Source of the DNA: an uncultured Eisenbergiella sp.
Lineage (GTDB): Bacteria; Bacillota; Clostridia; Lachnospirales; Lachnospiraceae
DNA: 64,000 nucleotides
Reading direction: 5' to 3'
NCBI GenBank assembly: GCA_910585455.1
Contig: CAJUEL010000003.1
Coordinates: 62,001-126,000, forward strand
Below the pieces are notes generated by a model. The model was not told the origin of the DNA, did no database searches, and saw only the letters and a list, made by a program, of their open reading frames with translations. A program made the translations under genes and the position numbers. Positions 42,827-52,808 of the stretch are shown piece by piece (within the stretch, counting starts at the first letter, position 1; every line of letters starts with the position of its first letter).

Positions 42827-43318
42827 ACGGAACAGAAGCGGGAAAACAGCAATATCAGCTATAATAACATCTATAGGGCTATTGGATGCCTGAAGCCAGA
42901 GGAACAGGGGATTATACTTTCTGCATATAAGCTGACTGAATTATATGACATATTCATAAATAACGAAGAATATGAAAAATACATTAAAGACTTATTTGCA
43001 ATATCCAATGAGTATAGCAACAGAGCACTTGCACTTTTATCCCTTCATACAGAAGCGCTTTTACAAAGTATGAAGAAGCAGGATGAAGTCGATATAGTGG
43101 ATTCAATGAGTAAAATATATGATTTGATTTCTGAACAGGATAAGAAGATTTTCTGTGAAAGAATACTTCAGAAAAAGGAATTTTTTACAGATGCTTATAA
43201 AATGATGACAGGGTATTTTGAAAATGCTTTAAAAGAACAAAAGGGTAGTCCGTCAGACAATGTTGCAGATTGTAATGTAGAACAGAAGCAGGCGGATGCT
43301 CAGGATAAGTACAACTAA
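42827..43318 (+). CDS. helical protein with possible ACG start
   Basis: The frame is open from about 42757 to 43318 and codes in a consistent helical style (IYRAIGCLKPEEQGIILSAY, DVIDSMSKIYDLISEQDKK). The only ATG (43070) comes half way and has no ribosome binding site. GGAGG at 42814-42818 lies 8 bases before ACG at 42827, exactly where a start codon should be. I take ACG as the start, giving 163 residues; ACG may be a mutated ATG. No family is recognised. Confidence 0.5.
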   Translation, partial: TEQKRENSNISYNNIYRAIGCLKPEEQGIILSAYKLTELYDIFINNEEYEKYIKDLFAISNEYSNRALALLSLHTEALLQSMKKQDEVDIVDSMSKIYDLISEQDKKIFCERILQKKEFFTDAYKMMTGYFENALKEQKGSPSDNVADCNVEQKQADAQDKYN

Positions 43319-43411
43319 ATATAGAAAATACGTTCGATTTTGTATTGAAAAGCAGTGAAGGATGTGATATGATTGTAGATAAATAAGAAAGCAAAAAGTT
43401 GGAGACTGGAT

Positions 43412-43882
43412 ATGATTAAAGTGGTTTGTGAGAGGTGTGGTACATCTTTTCTCCCTGATGTGATCAGGGAATTAAAGAATTGTCCTGTTTGTGGAGAACC
43501 GATGTGGGAGAATGGTGAAGATTCAATATCTGAGGACGGACATCCTGACTGGATTACATGGTATTATTATAAAGACCCTAAATATGGTGATCATAGCTTA
43601 TGGGATAAATTGCCATTAAGACCAGAAGAGTTAGAGCTTATTAAAGAATTTAAGGCTCCACCAAGAGACTCAAAAGGCAGTTCTGAAAAAGCAAAAGAAA
43701 TTCTTAGGACATATGTTCCAGATGCTTTTTCGGAACCTAAAGATAAAAAAGTAACCATATGTTGTCCCAGATGCGGCAGTCAGGAATTTACTCTGCTAAA
43801 TCGAGGATATTCCATTTTCACCGGATTTTTAGGAAGTGGAAGGGTAAAAAGGGTGTGTAACCGTTGCAAAAAGGAGTTCTGA
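43412..43882 (+). CDS. protein with two zinc ribbons
   Basis: A 156-residue protein with CERCGTSF...CPVCGEP at the N-terminus and CCPRCGSQEF...CNRCKKEF at the C-terminus, two zinc ribbons joined by about 85 residues. TTGGAG precedes ATG. Zinc ribbons of this kind bind nucleic acid or act as protein contacts. Role unknown. Confidence 0.7.
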   Translation: MIKVVCERCGTSFLPDVIRELKNCPVCGEPMWENGEDSISEDGHPDWITWYYYKDPKYGDHSLWDKLPLRPEELELIKEFKAPPRDSKGSSEKAKEILRTYVPDAFSEPKDKKVTICCPRCGSQEFTLLNRGYSIFTGFLGSGRVKRVCNRCKKEF

Positions 43883-43900
43883 ATTCGACAGGATGATAGT

Positions 43901-44119
43901 ATGAAACTGCTTGCTGTAATAATATGTATATGCATTATCTGGTGGATTGAATATGACAGGAATTCATATCTTGATTCATTGCCAAAGGAAAAGAGAGATG
44001 AATTAATAAAGAAACAATCCCAGATGCGTTGCAAACATTGTATGTCAACAGATTTTGAAGTGGTGGGGGTAAATGGTAAAATTAAATTCCAATGTAAGCA
44101 TTGTGGGAAAATAAGGTAA
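43901..44119 (+). CDS. membrane-anchored zinc-ribbon protein
   Basis: A 72-residue protein with one N-terminal membrane span (LLAVIICICIIWWIEY) and a C-terminal zinc ribbon (CKHCMSTDFEVV, CKHCGK). Such short proteins are often found in prophages before tail genes. It lies 100 bases before the tape measure gene. Confidence 0.65.
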   Translation: MKLLAVIICICIIWWIEYDRNSYLDSLPKEKRDELIKKQSQMRCKHCMSTDFEVVGVNGKIKFQCKHCGKIR

Positions 44120-44221
44120 ATGATCAAAACTGAATAATGAATATATAAGAACAATCAGCAGGAGAGATTATTTTTTATAGTCTCTCTTTTATTATGTAAA
44201 AAACGGTAGGAGGATTTACAT

Positions 44222-47200
44222 TTGGTAGAAGAAAATAGTTTTGAAATTGATCTGCTGGGAGCATTAGATCAGAAAAAGACAAAAAAGCAGATAAATTCAG
44301 ATTTGAAGCAAATTGAAACAGTAATAAATGCATTGCGTATCACGGGAATGTTTGCGCAGGGTGATACAAAGAAAAATCTGAATTCTTATATAAAATCGCT
44401 CCAGTCACAGCTGGATTATGTGAAACTGACGGCGAAGATTGATAGCAAAAACTTAAAAAATGACGTTGATAAGGCTTTAAATAGTGTATCTTTTAAGGAT
44501 ATTGATGCTTTAAATATAGATGAAAACAAGGCAAAATTGAAGGTTCAGAAGGTCATTGCAGATGCAAAAGCGTATGTGGCGAAGAATCCGGTATCTATTG
44601 GGATAAATTATGAAAACAGGCGCAGTAAATTAGATAATGACCTTACGGCATATCTGAATAAAAATACCAAAATTCAGGAATCCAGCATATTTTTGAAAGA
44701 AGCAGATAAAATCCGTACGCTCATTGGTGCAATTAATGATAAGAAAAGTCTCAGGGAAGCAACTGACGCATTTCAGCTGTATAAAAGTTCTGTTGCATCA
44801 GTGGGTTATAATACAAAGAGCACAAGTGATAAGATCAAAGACATGCTTTCGCATGTAACAAGGATTGGAAGTGCATTTGGCGTAGCATCCATGCTGACAA
44901 ATAATTTTGCCAAATCATTAAAGACGTTGCGCTCAAACGATACAATATTGACAGAGATTTCAAAAACTTCAGAAATGACGAAAAAGCAGCTTCAGGAACT
45001 TGGGGATGAGGCATTTAAAATAGCTGGTAAATATGGTCAATTATCATCAAATTATCTGCTTGCTGTGCAGGAAATGGCGCGTTCCGGGTATGAGAATGCG
45101 TCGAAAGAACTTGGTGAACTGTCATTACTTGCACAATCGGCTGGAGATATGACTGCCGACAACGCAAATAATTATCTCCTTGCTACAGATGCTGCCTATA
45201 AATATAGTGGAAGTGTTGAAAAGCTGAATGCTGCCCTTGATGGCGCAAATTATATCAGCAATCGTAATTCGGCGAGTTTAACGGATATTGCTGATGCAAC
45301 ACGTGTTTCTGCTTCATTTGCGGCAAATGCGGGAGTGGCAATTGATGAATTGACGGCTGCAGAATCGACAATGATTGCTGTGACAAAACGGTCTGGGTCT
45401 GAAATAGGGCGGGCATTCAGAAGTATTATTCTGAATTTGCAGCAGGTTAGTGGCGAATTTGATGGAGAAGTTATTGATGAAGAGCAATTAAAGAAAGTAG
45501 AAGCGAGATGTCATTCTCTTGGGGTAGAATTAGAATATATGAAGGATGGTATCGCTACACTTCGAAACCCCATGGAAATACTTAAAGAATTGGCAGAGGT
45601 TTATAATTCACTGCCAGATAGCAGTGCAGAGAAGCAGGGATTGATTTCCGATCTTGGGGGGAAATATCATGCCAACGCGCTTTCTGGATTGCTCAGCCGA
45701 TGGGATATGTACGAAAAAATGTTAAACGAGTTTTCACAGGGGACAGGATCGGCACTTGAAGAAGCAGAGAAGACAGCAAAATCGTGGGAAGGACGCCTGA
45801 ATTCCCTTTCCAACAGTTTCACATCATTTGTCAATACACTTACTAATAAAGATACTATACTGAGTGGGATTTCTATTATAGACAGGCTGATTCAAGGTGG
45901 AGAGTCATTAATTGACATTTTTGGGGAAATACCAATAATTTTAACGGCTGTTAATTCTTCCCTGATCGCCATGAACAAGAATTATGGCATTACCAAAATC
46001 TGGGACAAAGAAAATCACAAATTTGATATAGAAGGAAATGCGCTGGGTATAGATTTTACAGCAATTAAAAATCAGAAGAAACATTTTGAAGAAGCAGGAA
46101 AAGCTATTTCTGGATGGAACAGTAAATTGTTGCAAGGACAAACAGATATTGATGATTTTGAGGATTCAGTTGCTCAAAGCAGCGCATCCCTGAAAGAATA
46201 TCTTTCCACCTGCTCCAAAGATGCCCCTGCTTCTCTTCAGGGATATCGACAATATCTTAAATCTACCGGACAGGCTATAGATGAATTGCGCCTTAAAACA
46301 ATCCTGTTGAATTCAGTCATGACGTTTCTGGGTGGCATTGCTTTACAGGCAGTAATAACAGGGATTACGACAGCCATTGACAACTACATCCACAGAGTAG
46401 AAAAAGCAAGAGAAAAACTGGAAGAATCCAACAGCGCATTTAAATCAACAACATCAGAACTGGAGCAGCTTCAAAAAGAGCTGGATGAAACTGCCGCTAA
46501 AATGGCAGAGCTGGAATCTGATGGGATTACACTGGTAAACAGTGACGAATACGATAAGCTTGCAGATACAAATGAAGAGCTTGAACGCACTATTGCGCTT
46601 AAGAAAATTGAACAGGAGCTTAATGCGAAACAGGCAGTTTCTGATGCAATGGATTTATATGGAACACTGACTGAACACAGCGACCCATCAGAAGACCGTG
46701 TAGAGGCACTTGTAAAATCAAGAAAGACCGACAGTCTTTTGGACGTATATGATCTTGCGTCTCACATGGATGCCGGTAAAAATGATATCAATGAACTTCT
46801 TGCCACCTACCAGATATTAAATGATGCTCTGGATGAAACCAAAGCCAAAATGAATGACCTGAAAGACAGGGATGATGATGAATCCGGATATGAGCTTGAA
46901 AATCTTCAGAACCATGTCGAAGCCCTTGAAGGATATCTTGGCGATGCATCTGGCTATATCAATGCTTATATGCAGGATGCCCAGCAGATATATGATACTA
47001 CAAAAGACGCCATGGATTTGGGCGTAAAGCTTACAGATTATCAGAAGTCTGCATTTAATAATACCAGTAATGCGCTGGATATGATTCTTGATAATTTATT
47101 AAGTGTTCCACAGAAACTTGATAAGCTTGTAGAAAAAAATGAATGGCAGGATTCCCTTACAGAATTATTCAACAAAGAAGAATCTCTGGACGAAATAACA

Positions 47201-50200
47201 AAAGCACTCATTATAAGATATCCAGAATTAATGAGATTTCTGTCAGACAATGGGATTACCGTAGATGAGCTTGCTGAAAAGTATAGAGATTTAGGCGATG
47301 CACAGGGAGCGATCGGTGAAAATGTTGATTTTACCCCCACCATCTCCTCTTCCGTCCAGCAGCTTGCAAGACAGTTAGAACCACAATTCGCAGAACTTGC
47401 CGAAGCATATCAATCAATCTTTAAATTTGATGATAAAGGCAACAGAACCTTCTCCCTCGATGATGTAGACAATTCCATGCTGGAAAGCCTGCGTAAATCG
47501 TTTGCTGAAATCGAAGAAGAAATTGGCGTTGCATTTGATGCTTCTGTACTGAATCCATTTTTCGATACACTTACAAATGGAACATCAGATGCATGGGAAG
47601 TGCAACAGGCGTTCAATGACCTTGCGACAGCATATTTTTACAGTACTGATACTCTGGCTCAGCTCAATGAGGAAACGGCTGATGCAATCGAAAAGCAGCT
47701 GGAAGAAATGGGCGTAACAAATGCCAGTGAAGTAGTAACAGCAGTACTCGCTGAAAAGGAACTTGAATTAGCGGCAGCAAAAGAATATCTGGCACAGACA
47801 TCTGAGGAACTTGCTGATGCTACCGGATCAGAAATCGCGCAGTTTGGAGCCGAACAGGTCGCTTCCGGTGAATGTTCAGAAGCACTTGCACTCTTCTATC
47901 TTAAGAAGGTATTACTGAATACAACATTTATTTCAACTTCTGCTGATGTAAGCAATATCCTTACTCTTGCTGAGGCGGCTGGTGTGACCACTGAATCGCT
48001 GGTTAAGCTTGAAAAAGTAAAAGCCGAATTTGACGCTGCTGTAGCATCAGGAAACGCTTTTAAGGTTGGCGGCGCTTATGCGGCAATGCAGCTTGCGTTA
48101 AATGAAGTCAGAAATGATATTACAAATTTTAAACCTGTAGAGGTTGACTTTGATAAAATAATACCTGAATCCGGTTCTGGCTCGGCAAAGTCTGCTGGTA
48201 AAAAAGCAGCAGATGAATATCTTGAAGCTTTTGAAGATGAACTGGCAAAGCTGAAAGACCTGAAAGACCGTGGGAAAATCACGGAAAAGGAATATTTAGA
48301 CCAGTTAAGGAAGCTGTATGAAAAATATTTTAAAGATAAAAAGAAATACCTCGATCAATACCAGAAATATGAAAATGAATACCTGCAAGGTATAAAAGCT
48401 CTTTATGAATCTGTTTTCTCCACCATTGCCAAACAGTATGATAAAAAGATCAGCGCTGCCAATGATGCAAAAGATGCAGCTGTTGATGCGCTGGAAGCTG
48501 AACGCGATGCTGCAAAGGAAAACCTCGAAGCGAAAAAAGAAGCCCTGCAGGATGAAATCGATGCCGTTGACAAGCAAATAACCTGTAAAGAGAAGATGGT
48601 TGACGGCATACAGGATGAGATTGATGCTATCCGTGATGCCAATGAAGAAAGACAGCGTGAACTTGACCTGCAGAAAGCGAAGTATGAATTAGAACGCGCT
48701 ATGAACCAGAGAACCCGTCTGGTGTATAAAGATGGGCACATGCAGTATCTTGCTGATCCAAAAGAAATCCGCGATAAGCAGGAAGAAGTGAAGGATGCTG
48801 AGACCGAAATACAGATTGCTGAAAAAGAGAAACAGATTAAGCTTATTGAAAAGGAAATATCTGTTCTGGAAACCAGAAAAGACGTATTGAAGGAACAGCA
48901 GGACGCTCTCGATAAACAGATGGAGGAACTTGACAAATATTATGATAAGCTGATTTCTGATACCGAAAAATACTGGGATCAGATTATTAACGGCTTTGAG
49001 GAATATAAGTCAAGATATGAAGAACTGTCTGATATGGAATCCGATGCAAAAGCCATGGCTGACCTGAAAGAGCTGTGTGAAGCAATGGGCGTGACCGTTG
49101 ACGAAGTACTGGGCATGTCTGATGAGGCATTCCAGAAATTCAGAGATACTTACACCTCTGCCCTTGCCGATATCTATTCCGGAAATGACCAGATGACTGC
49201 CGCACTTGCGGAACAGGCTGGTAAAACCACAGATCAGTTAGGAAGCTATCTGGCTGATACACAGACATTTGTTGATGGGCTGAACGCGCTTGATTTATCT
49301 TCTACTGCCGAAGGTCTTGAAACAACCGCTGCTGGCATGGATAAGGTTGCTGATTCCTCTTCAAAAGCAGGTGGCAGCATGGAATCTGTGTCTGCTGAAA
49401 TGTCCTCTGTAAAGGATGCCACATCTGGCGTAACCGATAATCTGACTGCGATTTCAGACAGTCTTGCGTCCATTACCGGTGCTGATAAAATACAGGAAAT
49501 TGCAGGATCGTTTGAACGCCTTGCCGGATCGCTTGTTGCGGTTGCAAAAGCACTGGGCATTGGCGAAGATGGTTCTGTATCAAGCCTTGCCACAGCACTG
49601 TCCAATATTGCTTCAATTTCTTTGGATGTAGACGGGAAAGGACTTGTAACACAGTTTGGAAATCTGAAAACTGCGGTTACAGAAGTTGTTTCTGCAATTT
49701 CCGGCGCAGGTGGCAGCATGGAATCTGGCAAACAGGGTGATTCTCAGGAAGGTGGTGAAAGCGGTGCCGCATCATTAACCAGTGCAATTGATGATCTGAA
49801 AGCAAAAGCTGATGAAGCATTGGGAAGTGGTGGCGGAGAAGATTCTGAAGGTAAGGGAACCGGTATCATCGGACAGTTTGACCAGCTAAAAGAAGCAGTC
49901 GAGGGTGTGACCTCTTCCATTGGCGGAAGCGAAGAAGGAAATGGTTCTTCCGGAAGCAGCGAAGACACATCATCCCTTGTTGATGCAATCAAAAACTTTG
50001 GAGAAACAACAGAAGAAATACTTGCTGGCGGAGAAAGCGGTGGTGAAGCCGGAGGCGTTATTGGGCGTTTTACAGAATTCAAAGATGTCCTTGGTGAAGC
50101 AAACGACCATGTAACTGGAATATCTGACGGACTGGCTGAAATTGATGGTCAGGATGTGGAATGTACTATCAGGGTGAATATTGAGACAACTGGTGGCATT

Positions 50201-50866
50201 CCTGCATTTGCGGAAGGTACTCTGGGGGATATGAACCTTGGCAGTGCTGAATATACAGCGCAATATGGTAAAGCATTTGCAGAGGGGACAAAGAATTACA
50301 AAGGACTTCCAAAGGATGAAAAGAATGCCCTTCGTTCTGAATATGGACAGCCGGAATTGACAGTATACCCAAATGGCACAACAGAACTTACAACAAGCCC
50401 GGTGATGAGCGACCTTCCAAAGGGTACAGTCATTTTCAATGAAAATCAGACAGAAAAAATACTGGAAGGAAAAAACCATGCAGAAGGTATTGCTCATGCA
50501 AAAGGAACGGACGATGATGGATGGTTTACTCTTCCAAATGGTCAGAAAGCTCGCCCCATTGAACCAGGCGATCGTGCATATGAACTTCAGAAAATGTTTG
50601 AGCCATTGTTAAAGAATATCGATGATAATATTGATTATCTTGCAAGCAGTGCAATGATAAAGCATGAAAAGAATATGGGCGAACTTGTAAAGAATGTAAC
50701 AAATAACAATGTGACTACAAATAATCATAATGTTCAGCCGGTGGTGAATCAAAACATTACAATAACCTGTCCTAATGTTACGAATGATTCAGGTGCTGAA
50801 TATATTCAAAAAGAACTGGGGCATTTGAGCCAAAAGGCATTACAGGTACAATTAAGAGATTATTGA
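44222..50866 (+). CDS. phage tail tape measure protein (TP901 type)
   Basis: The 2214-residue protein has the TP901 tape-measure core at about residues 235-510 (ISKTSEMTKKQLQELGDEAF, then NRNSASLTDIADATRVSASF and ITVAKRSGSEIGRAF-like block). A hydrophobic segment lies near residue 700, long coiled coils at about 740-800 and 1390-1590, and a G/S-rich region follows. The tape measure sets tail length; at roughly 1.5 angstroms per residue this would give a tail near 330 nm. TTG start with AGGAGG 6 bases upstream. No other tail gene is seen near it, so either they lie to the left or this is a remnant cluster. The codon style from about 46,400 on differs slightly (more C at third positions) from the 5' part. 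Confidence 0.9.
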   Translation: MVEENSFEIDLLGALDQKKTKKQINSDLKQIETVINALRITGMFAQGDTKKNLNSYIKSLQSQLDYVKLTAKIDSKNLKNDVDKALNSVSFKDIDALNIDENKAKLKVQKVIADAKAYVAKNPVSIGINYENRRSKLDNDLTAYLNKNTKIQESSIFLKEADKIRTLIGAINDKKSLREATDAFQLYKSSVASVGYNTKSTSDKIKDMLSHVTRIGSAFGVASMLTNNFAKSLKTLRSNDTILTEISKTSEMTKKQLQELGDEAFKIAGKYGQLSSNYLLAVQEMARSGYENASKELGELSLLAQSAGDMTADNANNYLLATDAAYKYSGSVEKLNAALDGANYISNRNSASLTDIADATRVSASFAANAGVAIDELTAAESTMIAVTKRSGSEIGRAFRSIILNLQQVSGEFDGEVIDEEQLKKVEARCHSLGVELEYMKDGIATLRNPMEILKELAEVYNSLPDSSAEKQGLISDLGGKYHANALSGLLSRWDMYEKMLNEFSQGTGSALEEAEKTAKSWEGRLNSLSNSFTSFVNTLTNKDTILSGISIIDRLIQGGESLIDIFGEIPIILTAVNSSLIAMNKNYGITKIWDKENHKFDIEGNALGIDFTAIKNQKKHFEEAGKAISGWNSKLLQGQTDIDDFEDSVAQSSASLKEYLSTCSKDAPASLQGYRQYLKSTGQAIDELRLKTILLNSVMTFLGGIALQAVITGITTAIDNYIHRVEKAREKLEESNSAFKSTTSELEQLQKELDETAAKMAELESDGITLVNSDEYDKLADTNEELERTIALKKIEQELNAKQAVSDAMDLYGTLTEHSDPSEDRVEALVKSRKTDSLLDVYDLASHMDAGKNDINELLATYQILNDALDETKAKMNDLKDRDDDESGYELENLQNHVEALEGYLGDASGYINAYMQDAQQIYDTTKDAMDLGVKLTDYQKSAFNNTSNALDMILDNLLSVPQKLDKLVEKNEWQDSLTELFNKEESLDEITKALIIRYPELMRFLSDNGITVDELAEKYRDLGDAQGAIGENVDFTPTISSSVQQLARQLEPQFAELAEAYQSIFKFDDKGNRTFSLDDVDNSMLESLRKSFAEIEEEIGVAFDASVLNPFFDTLTNGTSDAWEVQQAFNDLATAYFYSTDTLAQLNEETADAIEKQLEEMGVTNASEVVTAVLAEKELELAAAKEYLAQTSEELADATGSEIAQFGAEQVASGECSEALALFYLKKVLLNTTFISTSADVSNILTLAEAAGVTTESLVKLEKVKAEFDAAVASGNAFKVGGAYAAMQLALNEVRNDITNFKPVEVDFDKIIPESGSGSAKSAGKKAADEYLEAFEDELAKLKDLKDRGKITEKEYLDQLRKLYEKYFKDKKKYLDQYQKYENEYLQGIKALYESVFSTIAKQYDKKISAANDAKDAAVDALEAERDAAKENLEAKKEALQDEIDAVDKQITCKEKMVDGIQDEIDAIRDANEERQRELDLQKAKYELERAMNQRTRLVYKDGHMQYLADPKEIRDKQEEVKDAETEIQIAEKEKQIKLIEKEISVLETRKDVLKEQQDALDKQMEELDKYYDKLISDTEKYWDQIINGFEEYKSRYEELSDMESDAKAMADLKELCEAMGVTVDEVLGMSDEAFQKFRDTYTSALADIYSGNDQMTAALAEQAGKTTDQLGSYLADTQTFVDGLNALDLSSTAEGLETTAAGMDKVADSSSKAGGSMESVSAEMSSVKDATSGVTDNLTAISDSLASITGADKIQEIAGSFERLAGSLVAVAKALGIGEDGSVSSLATALSNIASISLDVDGKGLVTQFGNLKTAVTEVVSAISGAGGSMESGKQGDSQEGGESGAASLTSAIDDLKAKADEALGSGGGEDSEGKGTGIIGQFDQLKEAVEGVTSSIGGSEEGNGSSGSSEDTSSLVDAIKNFGETTEEILAGGESGGEAGGVIGRFTEFKDVLGEANDHVTGISDGLAEIDGQDVECTIRVNIETTGGIPAFAEGTLGDMNLGSAEYTAQYGKAFAEGTKNYKGLPKDEKNALRSEYGQPELTVYPNGTTELTTSPVMSDLPKGTVIFNENQTEKILEGKNHAEGIAHAKGTDDDGWFTLPNGQKARPIEPGDRAYELQKMFEPLLKNIDDNIDYLASSAMIKHEKNMGELVKNVTNNNVTTNNHNVQPVVNQNITITCPNVTNDSGAEYIQKELGHLSQKALQVQLRDY

Positions 50867-50881
50867 TTAACAAAATGATTA

Positions 50882-50905
50882 CCGCACTCTGAAATATGGG
50901 TGCGG
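50882..50905 (+). terminator. hairpin after the tape measure gene
   Basis: CCGCACTC with GGGTGCGG; it lies between the tape measure stop and the next start and may attenuate read-through. Confidence 0.45.
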
Positions 50906-50924
50906 CTTATATATGGAGGAAAAT

Positions 50925-51230
50925 ATGGATTTAGGTGAAGAATTATTAAAAACAATTCAGATCATTATTAATAGAAAGCTAAAAAAATATCGGGCAGATA
51001 GAACATACAGGACTGTCATAAAAGAAATCACTCCAAAGGGATATGTTGTTTTAGATGAGACAGGAAGTGAGCGAACAGTTCCGTGTTATGTTCCGAATGT
51101 TGAGTTAAGAGCAGGTCAGAGTGTTTATGTAAAAGAGCCGCTTGGCAAATTGAATGAATTGCATATCTGTAATGTGATAGAGAATACAAGTAATTCTGGT
51201 GATCCAGCCAGAAGAAGCAGAAGAAGATAA
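50925..51230 (+). CDS. small beta-rich protein following the tape measure
   Basis: A 101-residue protein with ATG at 50925, 5 bases after GGAGG. The middle (VIKEITPKGYVVLDETGSERTVPCYVPNVELRAGQSVYVKE, in part) reads as an OB-like or SH3-like beta barrel, and the end is basic (RRSRRR). Similar short proteins follow tape measure genes in Firmicutes phages. The role is unknown, perhaps a tail or capsid accessory. Confidence 0.6.
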   Translation: MDLGEELLKTIQIIINRKLKKYRADRTYRTVIKEITPKGYVVLDETGSERTVPCYVPNVELRAGQSVYVKEPLGKLNELHICNVIENTSNSGDPARRSRRR

Positions 51231-51282
51231 TTCTGAAATTAGCGAAGATATTGTAACTATAAACAAAGTCGATGTGAATACG

Positions 51283-51300
51283 ATTCGCCAAAAGTGGCGA
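51283..51300. repeat. short perfect inverted repeat before the integrase
   Basis: TTCGCCA (51283-51289) and TGGCGAA around AAAG. It could be an integrase arm site or a small terminator; no T-run follows. Confidence 0.4.
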
Positions 51301-51334
51301 AGCCGTGTTCCTTATAATATTATGTGGATTAATT

Positions 51335-51369
51335 TTGAAAATTGAAAATTGAATATTGAATATTGATAT
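51335..51369. repeat. five tandem 7-base repeats before the integrase
   Basis: TTGAAAA, TTGAAAA, TTGAATA, TTGAATA, TTGATAT with exact 7-base spacing. Short direct repeats near an integrase gene often serve as arm-type or Xis sites. Confidence 0.6.
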
Positions 51370-51376
51370 GGTTAGG

Positions 51377-51410
51377 GTACTGCTGGTGTATTACTTGCAG
51401 TACTTTTTTA
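51377..51410 (+). terminator. terminator before the integrase gene
   Basis: GTACTGC (51377-51383) with GCAGTAC (51397-51403) and TTTTTT. It insulates the integrase from tail-gene transcription. Confidence 0.85.
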
Positions 51411-51435
51411 GATAAATAATTTACAGAGGTGATTT

Positions 51436-52677
51436 GTGATAGATACAATGGAATTGAACAGTTTTAAGTATGGGCAGAATAATGAGATATTGCGATTTAT
51501 AATAAGCAGTGGTATGATTGATATTAACGATGTGCAGAACAGCATAGAAGCTATGAAAAGAGATGAAATATTAAAACAACATCCATACGAAATATGGGAA
51601 AGCAAAGATGGGAAGTGGTATACATATCTGCCTGTAGAAAATAACGGCAGGATACTTAAAAAAAGAAAATCAAAAAAGGATTTGGAGAATGTACTGATTG
51701 AGTATTATAAGAATCAAAGAACAATTTTATTAAAAGATGTATTTCAGGAATGGATTTCTCAGAAACTTGAATATGGAGAAATTCAGAAACAAACTTATGA
51801 CCGCTATACAACAGATTATCACAGATTCTTTGATGGGGCTGGTATTTCGAAAAAGGATATTCGGAAAATAACAGAGGATGATCTGGAAATGTTCATCAGG
51901 GAAACAATTAGAAATAAAGAATTATCCAATAAGTCCTATGGCGGGCTGAGGCTGTTAATTATCGGAATGTTTAAACATGCGAAAAAACGTAAATATACGG
52001 AAATTAGTATAACACAGTTTTTGGGCGATCTGGACTTACCTAAAAAGTGTTTTACTAAAAAGAGCATCAGTGATGAGGAATCCGTTTTTACAGATGAAGA
52101 AGTTGAAAAGATTACGCATTATATTAAAGAAAACGTTTCGCTGATCAATTATGGAATTTTACTTGCTTTTCAGACAGGCGTTCGGGTTGGGGAGCTTTGT
52201 GCGATTAAATATTCTGATATACAGGGGAATAAATTATGCATAAGGCGTACGGAGGTCAGATACAGAGATGTAGATGGCAATTATGTTTTTGAAGTACGTG
52301 AATCTCCAAAAACTGAAGCGGGAAACAGAGATATTATCTTGAATTCGGAAGCAAGGAAAACGATCAAAGAAATAAGAAAGTTGAATCCGTTTGGAGAATA
52401 TATGTTTGTACAGGATGGAAAGCGGATTAAAGAAAAAGCATTTAGTGTTAAGATTGTTAAAATATGTCGTTACGTTGGAATTAAAGAACGGTCAATGCAT
52501 AAAGCAAGGAAAACCTATGCTACGAAATTAATAAATGGTGGCGTAGATGAAAGCATTGTGATTAAGCAAATGGGGCATACCTCTATTGACTGTACAAAGC
52601 ATTACTATTATTTCAATAATAAAGACGATGAGGATGTAGTGAAGCAGATTGAAAAAGCCATATCATATCAGGTTTGA
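51436..52677 (+). CDS. int: tyrosine-family site-specific integrase
   Basis: The 413-residue protein has the tyrosine recombinase active site: R250 (TGVRVGEL), H355-x2-R358 (MHKARKTYATKL), H381 (QMGHTS) and nucleophile Y390 (KHYYYF). Residues 100-200 form the SAM-like core-binding domain, and the first 100 hold a small arm-binding AP2-like region (KDGKWYTYLPVENNGRI). GTG at 51436 follows AGAGGTG; ATG at 51448 is an alternative. It lies next to the tRNA remnant, so it integrates the element at that tRNA gene. Confidence 0.95.
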   Translation: MIDTMELNSFKYGQNNEILRFIISSGMIDINDVQNSIEAMKRDEILKQHPYEIWESKDGKWYTYLPVENNGRILKKRKSKKDLENVLIEYYKNQRTILLKDVFQEWISQKLEYGEIQKQTYDRYTTDYHRFFDGAGISKKDIRKITEDDLEMFIRETIRNKELSNKSYGGLRLLIIGMFKHAKKRKYTEISITQFLGDLDLPKKCFTKKSISDEESVFTDEEVEKITHYIKENVSLINYGILLAFQTGVRVGELCAIKYSDIQGNKLCIRRTEVRYRDVDGNYVFEVRESPKTEAGNRDIILNSEARKTIKEIRKLNPFGEYMFVQDGKRIKEKAFSVKIVKICRYVGIKERSMHKARKTYATKLINGGVDESIVIKQMGHTSIDCTKHYYYFNNKDDEDVVKQIEKAISYQV

Positions 52678-52747
52678 TTACCGGGTAATCAAAGGTAATC
52701 AAGAAAAAAAGGAAAAAATGCCGTATTTTCAAGGAAAACGGGCAATG

Positions 52748-52776
52748 TGTCGAGGGTTCAAATCCCCCTCTCGCTA
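52748..52776 (+). other. attR: right attachment site: tRNA 3'-end remnant
   Basis: TGTCGAGGGTTCAAATCCCC and then CTCTCGCTA has the T-loop TTCAAAT and an acceptor-like 3' end (CTCTCGC, which would pair with GCGAGAG). The 5' part of a tRNA is missing, and the left arm of the T-stem pairs poorly, so only the identity block belongs to the target gene. A complete tRNA gene (perhaps tRNA-Leu, by the acceptor sequence) should stand at the left end of the element. Confidence 0.75.
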
Positions 52777-52780
52777 TTGT

Positions 52781-52808
52781 AAAAGTCCAGTATTTACTGG
52801 ACTTTTTA
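52781..52808 (+). terminator. terminator of the target tRNA gene
   Basis: AAAGTCCAGTA with TACTGGACTTT and a T-run, just after the tRNA remnant. It would originally have ended the host tRNA transcript. Confidence 0.8.

Noticed and set aside
52740..52780. Complete tRNA gene next to the integrase
   Set aside because: Only the T-loop and 3' acceptor are present. The upstream bases do not form D or anticodon arms.
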